Shown in pieces: positions 60,013-64,000 of a DNA stretch of 64,000 nt (the first letter of the stretch is position 1; every line of letters begins with the position of its first letter). This stretch comes from Flavobacterium psychrotolerans (lineage in GTDB: Bacteria; Bacteroidota; Bacteroidia; Flavobacteriales; Flavobacteriaceae). The notes beneath the pieces were generated by a model, which worked only from the letters and a program-made list of their open reading frames with translations, was not told the origin of the DNA and ran no database searches. A program made the translations under genes and the position numbers. The stretch covers positions 62,001 through 126,000 of the forward strand of contig NZ_QCZI01000002.1 in the NCBI RefSeq assembly GCF_003097635.1, in the 5' to 3' direction.

Positions 60013-60020
60013 TATATTTG
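60013..60020 (+). promoter_or_regulatory. Promoter -7 box (TATATTTG) for the DNA glycosylase gene
   Basis: This is a full TAnnTTTG match 16 bases before the ATG at 60037. A TTG at 60031 in the same frame is too close to the box to be used. Confidence 0.55.
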
Positions 60021-60036
60021 AGCATTAAATTTGAAA

Positions 60037-60600
60037 ATGGAACAAGAAAAAACAAGATGCAAGTGGTGTTTGTCTAGTGATATATACAAAAAATACCATG
60101 ACGAAGAATGGGGCATTCCAGTTTATGATGATGAAACCTTATTTGAATTCCTGATTCTGGAAACTTTCCAGGCGGGTTTAAGTTGGATCACTATTTTAAA
60201 CAAAAGGGAAAATTTCAGAAATGCTTTTGACCAATTTGACTATAAAAAAATAGCGCTTTATGACGAAGATAAAATACATGAATTATTACTTGATGCGGGA
60301 ATTATCAGAAACCGATTAAAGGTACGTTCCGCAGTTTCTAACGCTTTGGCTTTCATAGAAGTGCAAAAAGAATTTGGCAGTTTCTCCAATTACATATGGG
60401 GATTTATTGATGGCAAACCAATTGTGAATCATTTGAAAACTGTTGCTGACATCCAGCCAACCACACCTCTTTCTGACAAAATTAGTAAGGATTTAAAAAA
60501 ACGAGGATTTAAGTTTGTAGGCTCAACAGTGGTTTACGCTCACATGCAAGCCACTGGAATGGTAGATGACCATGTTGAAGGCTGTTGGAAAAGAGCCTAG
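60037..60600 (+). CDS. tag: DNA-3-methyladenine glycosylase I
   Basis: From the ATG at 60037 this gives 187 residues. Tag signatures: RCKWC near the N-terminus and YHDEEWGIPVYDDETLFEFLILETFQAGLSWITIL in pieces (base-binding Glu, Trp and the Zn-site His). The C-terminal VGSTVVYAHMQATGMVDDHVEGCW supplies the last His and Cys zinc ligands. It removes 3-methyladenine from alkylated DNA. Confidence 0.95.
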   Translation: MEQEKTRCKWCLSSDIYKKYHDEEWGIPVYDDETLFEFLILETFQAGLSWITILNKRENFRNAFDQFDYKKIALYDEDKIHELLLDAGIIRNRLKVRSAVSNALAFIEVQKEFGSFSNYIWGFIDGKPIVNHLKTVADIQPTTPLSDKISKDLKKRGFKFVGSTVVYAHMQATGMVDDHVEGCWKRA

Positions 60601-60651
60601 AAATCGATTAGCGGATAATCAAAATTTGGAATTAAGATGAACAACCAGGGC

Positions 60652-61290
60652 TTATTTCTTTATTAATATTTCCATAAAATTGGATCTTTCAATTTCCCTA
60701 CAACCTAAACTTTCCAGATGTTCATTATAAACCTGGCAATCTAATAGTTGGTAATTCGACTCTTTCAATTGTTTTACCAAAGCAATAAAAGCCACCTTCG
60801 AAGCATTTGAAACTTTAGAAAACATGCTTTCTCCACAAAAGACATGGCCCAAATCAATTCCGTACAATCCACCAACTAGCCCTTCGTTTTGCCAAACCTC
60901 AACTGATTTTGCAATCCCAAGTTCGTTCAGTTTGCAATAGGCCTCAATCATATCATTGGTTATCCAGGTCCCATACTGTCCCCTTCGTTTAATCTCCTGA
61001 CAATGAGAGATGACTTCCCTAAAATTTTGATTGAAAGTAACTTTAAACACATTTCTATTGAAAACATTTCGCATACTCTTGGAGACAATCAATTCATCTA
61101 GAAACAACACCATTCGAGGGTTGGGAGACCACCAAATTATGGGTTGACCGTCTTCATACCAAGGAAAAACTCCACTATTATAAGCCAATCGTAGTCGTTC
61201 AGTTGATAAATCACCTCCAAAAGCCAAAATCCCTTCCGATGACGCTTCATGAACGGGTGGGAAAAATAGATCTTTTGATAAGAAATACAA
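60652..61290 (-). CDS. aat: Leucyl/phenylalanyl-tRNA-protein transferase
   Basis: This 212-residue protein has the Aat pattern FPPVHEASSEGILAFGGDLSTERLRLAY, GVFPWYEDGQPIIWWSPNPRMVLF, WITNDMIEAYCKLNELGIAKSVEVW, GGLYGIDLGHVFCGESMFS and LLDCQVYNEHLESLGC. It adds Leu or Phe to proteins with N-terminal Lys or Arg, marking them for ClpAP. The start codon is TTG: no ATG is available upstream before an in-frame TAA, and the first internal ATG is at residue 59, inside the core. A TAAATTTG box lies upstream. Confidence 0.95.
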   Translation of the reverse strand: MYFLSKDLFFPPVHEASSEGILAFGGDLSTERLRLAYNSGVFPWYEDGQPIIWWSPNPRMVLFLDELIVSKSMRNVFNRNVFKVTFNQNFREVISHCQEIKRRGQYGTWITNDMIEAYCKLNELGIAKSVEVWQNEGLVGGLYGIDLGHVFCGESMFSKVSNASKVAFIALVKQLKESNYQLLDCQVYNEHLESLGCREIERSNFMEILIKK

Positions 61291-61331
61291 TATATGTTAA
61301 TTTTATTTTATAGTTGATACTAATTTAATTC

Positions 61332-61339
61332 CAAATTTA
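61332..61339 (-). promoter_or_regulatory. Promoter -7 box (TAAATTTG) for aat
   Basis: This is a full TAnnTTTG match on the minus strand, 42 bases before the TTG start. Confidence 0.5.
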
Positions 61340-61408
61340 ATGCATTATTAAGTTTATTAGATGATATTTGAAAAATTTATACTCGTATAATTATTAATTA
61401 TATTGCAC

Positions 61409-62380
61409 ATGCATAAAACGATACTTATTAGTTTTGCCCTATTAAGTTTTCAATTCATGAAATCTCAAGTTGAGGACACATTAGTAAAAAGTGAAACATT
61501 TCAAAGTTATTCTATTTCTAGAAGCGAGATCTACTTGTATAAAAAACCTAGATTGTTTGAGATGGTTACCCAATTACCTAAAGATTTTGTAGGCTCAATA
61601 AAAGATTTCGGGAAAACGAACAACCTCATCGCTCTAGGCGGAGCTACAGTGGCAACTGTAGCCTTGTTGCCAGCGGATCAATATTTACTTGAAAAATCGA
61701 GATCCGTTGGAGAAAAAATTGGATTAAAAGAAGTTGCCCGATATAAAAATTTTGGCCCTCTAAACAATATTCCTCCCAATGAGACATCTGCAATCTATCT
61801 AATTGGCAATGGCAGCACCTCAATATTGTTGAGTATGGGGTTTGCCACTTACGGTTTGATTAAAAATGATTATCGCTCCCTAAATACAGCCACTGGATTA
61901 ATAGAAAGTCTTGCCATATCAGGTGTTTATAGTCAAACTATAAAACGGATTTCGGGGAGGCAAAGTCCTGAACCTGCCTTAAGAGACAGAAATCCTGGCG
62001 GAGATTGGAATCCAACACCTAGCTTTTCGGCCTTTACAAAACACACTCCAAACTATGATGCATTTCCTTCGGGACATTTAATGACCGCTACCTCAGCCTT
62101 GTATGTAATTCTCGGGAATTATCCTGATGTAAAATGGATTAAACCTGTTGGTTACACTCTAATTGGAGCCTTAGGATTTGAAATGGTTCAGGCTAATGTA
62201 CATTGGGTTTCCGATTATCCGATAGCTCTAGTTATGGGTTATATCATTGGAAAAAATATTGCCAACAACAAAATCGAAAAAAGGACAATTGGAAATGAGA
62301 AGACAAAAAAATATTCAATAAATTACAATGCTTCACGGAGATCCGGATTTAACATGATAGGAGCTAATATTACTTTTTAA
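61409..62380 (+). CDS. PAP2-family phosphatase, paralogue 1
   Basis: From the ATG at 61409 this gives 323 residues (a TTG two codons earlier is not needed). It has a signal peptide and a hydrophobic core with the three PAP2 motifs in degenerate but recognisable form: KRISGRQSPEP (motif 1), AFPSGHLMTATSALY (motif 2, PSGH) and ANVHWVSDYPIAL (motif 3 with His and Asp). It probably dephosphorylates lipid-linked phosphates such as undecaprenyl diphosphate or a phosphatidic acid on the periplasmic side. A second PAP2 gene follows by 15 bases. Confidence 0.88.
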   Translation: MHKTILISFALLSFQFMKSQVEDTLVKSETFQSYSISRSEIYLYKKPRLFEMVTQLPKDFVGSIKDFGKTNNLIALGGATVATVALLPADQYLLEKSRSVGEKIGLKEVARYKNFGPLNNIPPNETSAIYLIGNGSTSILLSMGFATYGLIKNDYRSLNTATGLIESLAISGVYSQTIKRISGRQSPEPALRDRNPGGDWNPTPSFSAFTKHTPNYDAFPSGHLMTATSALYVILGNYPDVKWIKPVGYTLIGALGFEMVQANVHWVSDYPIALVMGYIIGKNIANNKIEKRTIGNEKTKKYSINYNASRRSGFNMIGANITF

Positions 62381-62395
62381 TAAAATGAAAATAAA

Positions 62396-63127
62396 ATGAA
62401 AATCAAACTTTTATCTACTATATTCTTCCTAGTAATTTTTAACGGAAATGCTCAATCTAACGATACTATTTCTTTGATTAAAAACCAAAAAAAAATATCA
62501 TACAAACAATTCATTGCCCCCGCCACACTTATTACCGGAGGATTTTTATTGAAGGGTACGGGAGTAAATCGAAATTTTCAAAGTGACATCAGAAAAATTT
62601 TCGGGACTGATTTTCATACCAAGGCTGATAATTACCTTCAATTTGAATCTGTTCTTCAAATTTACGGCGGAAAATATTTAGGTTTCAAGCCAAAAAATGA
62701 TTTTCTGCATCAAAGTATCAACATTGTTATTGCAAATGTCATTATGGGGGGAGTAGTTTTAACTATGAAACATACATTTAAAGAAGAAAGACCTGATATG
62801 TCCGATAATCTTAGCTTCCCTTCCGGACATACTGCAACTGCATTTACAAATGCTTCTTTATTATATTATGAATACAAAGACTCTAATGTTTGGTATGCGA
62901 GCAGTGGTTTTTTATTTGCTTCAGCTACTGGCATTTTAAGAATTGCCAACAACAAACATTACATGTCCGATGTTCTTACCGGTGCTGGAATCGGACTTGG
63001 AGTTGGTCTTGCCGTTTCTTACTGGAGTCCGTTTAAATCGATTACATTAGGGAAAAACAAAGCCCATGCCTTATTATATCCTCAAATTGGAAGTAATTAC
63101 GGCATAGGCTTATTGGTTCATGACTAA
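62396..63127 (+). CDS. PAP2-family phosphatase, paralogue 2
   Basis: This 243-residue protein has a signal peptide (about 1-19) and PAP2 motifs KHTFKEERPD (motif 1, Lys and Arg-Pro), SFPSGHTATAFTNASLLYYEY (motif 2) and LRIANNKHYMSDVLTGAGIG (motif 3, His and Asp). Motif 1 is closer to the consensus than in the neighbour at 61409. The two genes are on one strand 15 bases apart and probably one transcript. They diverge enough to suggest different substrates. Confidence 0.9.
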   Translation: MKIKLLSTIFFLVIFNGNAQSNDTISLIKNQKKISYKQFIAPATLITGGFLLKGTGVNRNFQSDIRKIFGTDFHTKADNYLQFESVLQIYGGKYLGFKPKNDFLHQSINIVIANVIMGGVVLTMKHTFKEERPDMSDNLSFPSGHTATAFTNASLLYYEYKDSNVWYASSGFLFASATGILRIANNKHYMSDVLTGAGIGLGVGLAVSYWSPFKSITLGKNKAHALLYPQIGSNYGIGLLVHD

Positions 63128-63157
63128 AACCAAGTCATTTATTTTACTAACTAAATG

Positions 63158-63532
63158 CTAGAAAGGCAAATCGTCATGCTCTTCTTCGGTGAAATTTGAT
63201 GCTGGTTCAAAAGCAGCTGCAGCAGGCATTGGCGGCACTTGACCTTGTGGTGCTTCGGTAGCTAATTTTTCAATTCTCCAACCTTGAATGCTGTTGAAAT
63301 ATTTGGTTTCCCCTTGAGGGCTTACCCATTCTCTTCCTCTAATATTGATGGAAACTTTTACGGGTTCTCCAATATGATAATTGTTTAACAAATCGCATTT
63401 ATCCTGAGTAAACTCAATCATGATATGTTGAGGATATTGCTCGTCTGTAGTGACTACTAATTCTCTTTTTTTAAATGAGGCGCTCACTTGTTGTTCTGCA
63501 TTAATCACTTTAATTTTTCCTGAAACTTCCAT
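63158..63532 (-). CDS. DUF3127-family protein
   Basis: This 124-residue protein has the pattern MEVSGKIKVINAEQQVSASFKKRELVVTT, HIMIEFTQDKCDLLNNYHIGEPVKVSINIRGREW and an acidic C-terminal tail ending EEEHDDLPF. This small OB-like family is typical of Bacteroidota, and its acidic tail resembles the tail of single-stranded DNA binding proteins. Its function is unknown. It converges on the PAP2 pair. Confidence 0.9.
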   Translation of the reverse strand: MEVSGKIKVINAEQQVSASFKKRELVVTTDEQYPQHIMIEFTQDKCDLLNNYHIGEPVKVSINIRGREWVSPQGETKYFNSIQGWRIEKLATEAPQGQVPPMPAAAAFEPASNFTEEEHDDLPF

Positions 63533-63574
63533 CTTCTGTCTTATTTATTGTTTGTTATTTTATTGCTTTTATTT

Positions 63575-64000
63575 TTAAATTCTCTCGGCCAGCAAAACCT
63601 TCCATGCAGAAAGAACGTCGTCATTCTGCAAAAATTCTTTGGCTTTTTGATGTACTTTCAAAATATCATCGGCACTCAAAACTCCTTTTACGGCAAAATT
63701 TTCTTTTACAAATATACTAACTTCTTGGTTTGTAGGCAAGGATTCTATATTTCCTAACCTCCCTAAATCATTTCCATCAAAAATTGGGCTTTGTTTGATA
63801 TAATCTGGAATAGCATCTACCCCAATTCCTATTGTTGCTAATGGTTTTGGCACTTCAAACAGCCCTTGATTGGAGCGTGAATACCAGTTTTGGCCCATTC
63901 TGGAAATTAAATCAATTTTATACTGGTCAATAGAACCATTTTCATCCAAAATATTTTCAACAATATGGATTTTCAACACTTCACAAATAATCAAATTCCC
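63575..64000 (-). CDS. Flavin reductase family protein (5' end outside window)
   Basis: The frame is open to the window edge, so only the C-terminal 142 residues are visible (starting GNLIICEVLKIHI). The pattern VENILDENGSIDQYKIDLISRMGQNWYSR is that of the C-terminal half of flavin-reductase-like FMN-binding proteins, which ends here with a helical tail (ADDILKVHQKAKEFLQNDDVLSAW). It would bind FMN or FAD in the cytoplasm. The partner enzyme cannot be inferred. Confidence 0.85.
   Translation of the reverse strand, partial: GNLIICEVLKIHIVENILDENGSIDQYKIDLISRMGQNWYSRSNQGLFEVPKPLATIGIGVDAIPDYIKQSPIFDGNDLGRLGNIESLPTNQEVSIFVKENFAVKGVLSADDILKVHQKAKEFLQNDDVLSAWKVLLAERI

Noticed and set aside
63118..63146. 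Small inverted repeat ATGACT/AGTCAT as terminator of the PAP2 pair
   Set aside because: Six base pairs without a T-run; too weak to call.

Overview
The window looks like a chromosome segment of a Flavobacterium-type member of the Bacteroidota. Supporting signs are the high A+T content, many TAnnTTTG promoter boxes, a SusCDE locus, a type IX secretion C-terminal domain on an amylase, lipoproteins, a mevalonate pathway, a GT117/DUF2723 protein, DUF3127 and DUF5916 proteins, and tRNA genes without an encoded CCA.

The layout is as follows. 1-2.2 kb holds most of an NADP-malic enzyme (minus strand, 3' end outside). 2.3-23 kb is a complete starch/maltodextrin utilisation locus. On the minus strand it has susC, susD, susE and a T9SS-secreted GH13 amylase. 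On the plus strand it has a LacI-type regulator, an MFS maltose transporter, beta-phosphoglucomutase, a GH65 phosphorylase, a SusA-like GH13, a GH31 alpha-glucosidase and a second GH13. Starch would be cut at the surface, imported by SusCD, trimmed in the periplasm, taken up by the MFS carrier and phosphorolysed to glucose and beta-glucose-1-phosphate. The same 19-bp sequence lies upstream of both susC and the transporter. 23-34 kb is housekeeping: GDPD, a BaiN-like flavoprotein, TspO, mvaD, a mevalonate kinase, a UbiA prenyltransferase, a pseudouridine synthase, a DUF885 peptidase and a c-type cytochrome. A 23S-IVP-type four-helix-bundle gene sits between mvaD and the kinase and is bracketed by 32-bp inverted repeats.

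34-39.5 kb is a defence island ending at tRNA-Leu(UAG). It holds a HIRAN protein, a divergent WYL regulator, and a 1200-residue type IIG restriction-methyltransferase that carries an in-frame Y1/HUH (REP-associated, RAYT-like) transposase domain just before methyltransferase motif IV. Two REP-like hairpins with mutually complementary cores lie inside that insert, read in different codon phases. This is the most unusual system in the window. The start of the restriction gene is also duplicated on the far side of the HIRAN and WYL genes.

39.6-56.9 kb contains an M20 peptidase, tRNA-Gln(UUG), GT117, a polysaccharide deacetylase, a thioredoxin-fold protein without CxxC, a metallophosphoesterase, polA, an AbiEii-type toxin pair, DUF5916, a LytS/LytR-like pair and a second LacI regulator. 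57.1-60 kb is the rplM-rpsI-rpsB-tsf translation cluster, with a structured leader before rpsB. 60-64 kb has DNA-3-methyladenine glycosylase I, aat, two PAP2 proteins, DUF3127 and the 3' part of a flavin reductase gene. Two copies of a dispersed hairpin repeat sit at about 29.0 kb and 57.0 kb in opposite orientation. No CRISPR array, prophage or rRNA operon was seen. All family names come from reading motifs by eye; no database search was run.
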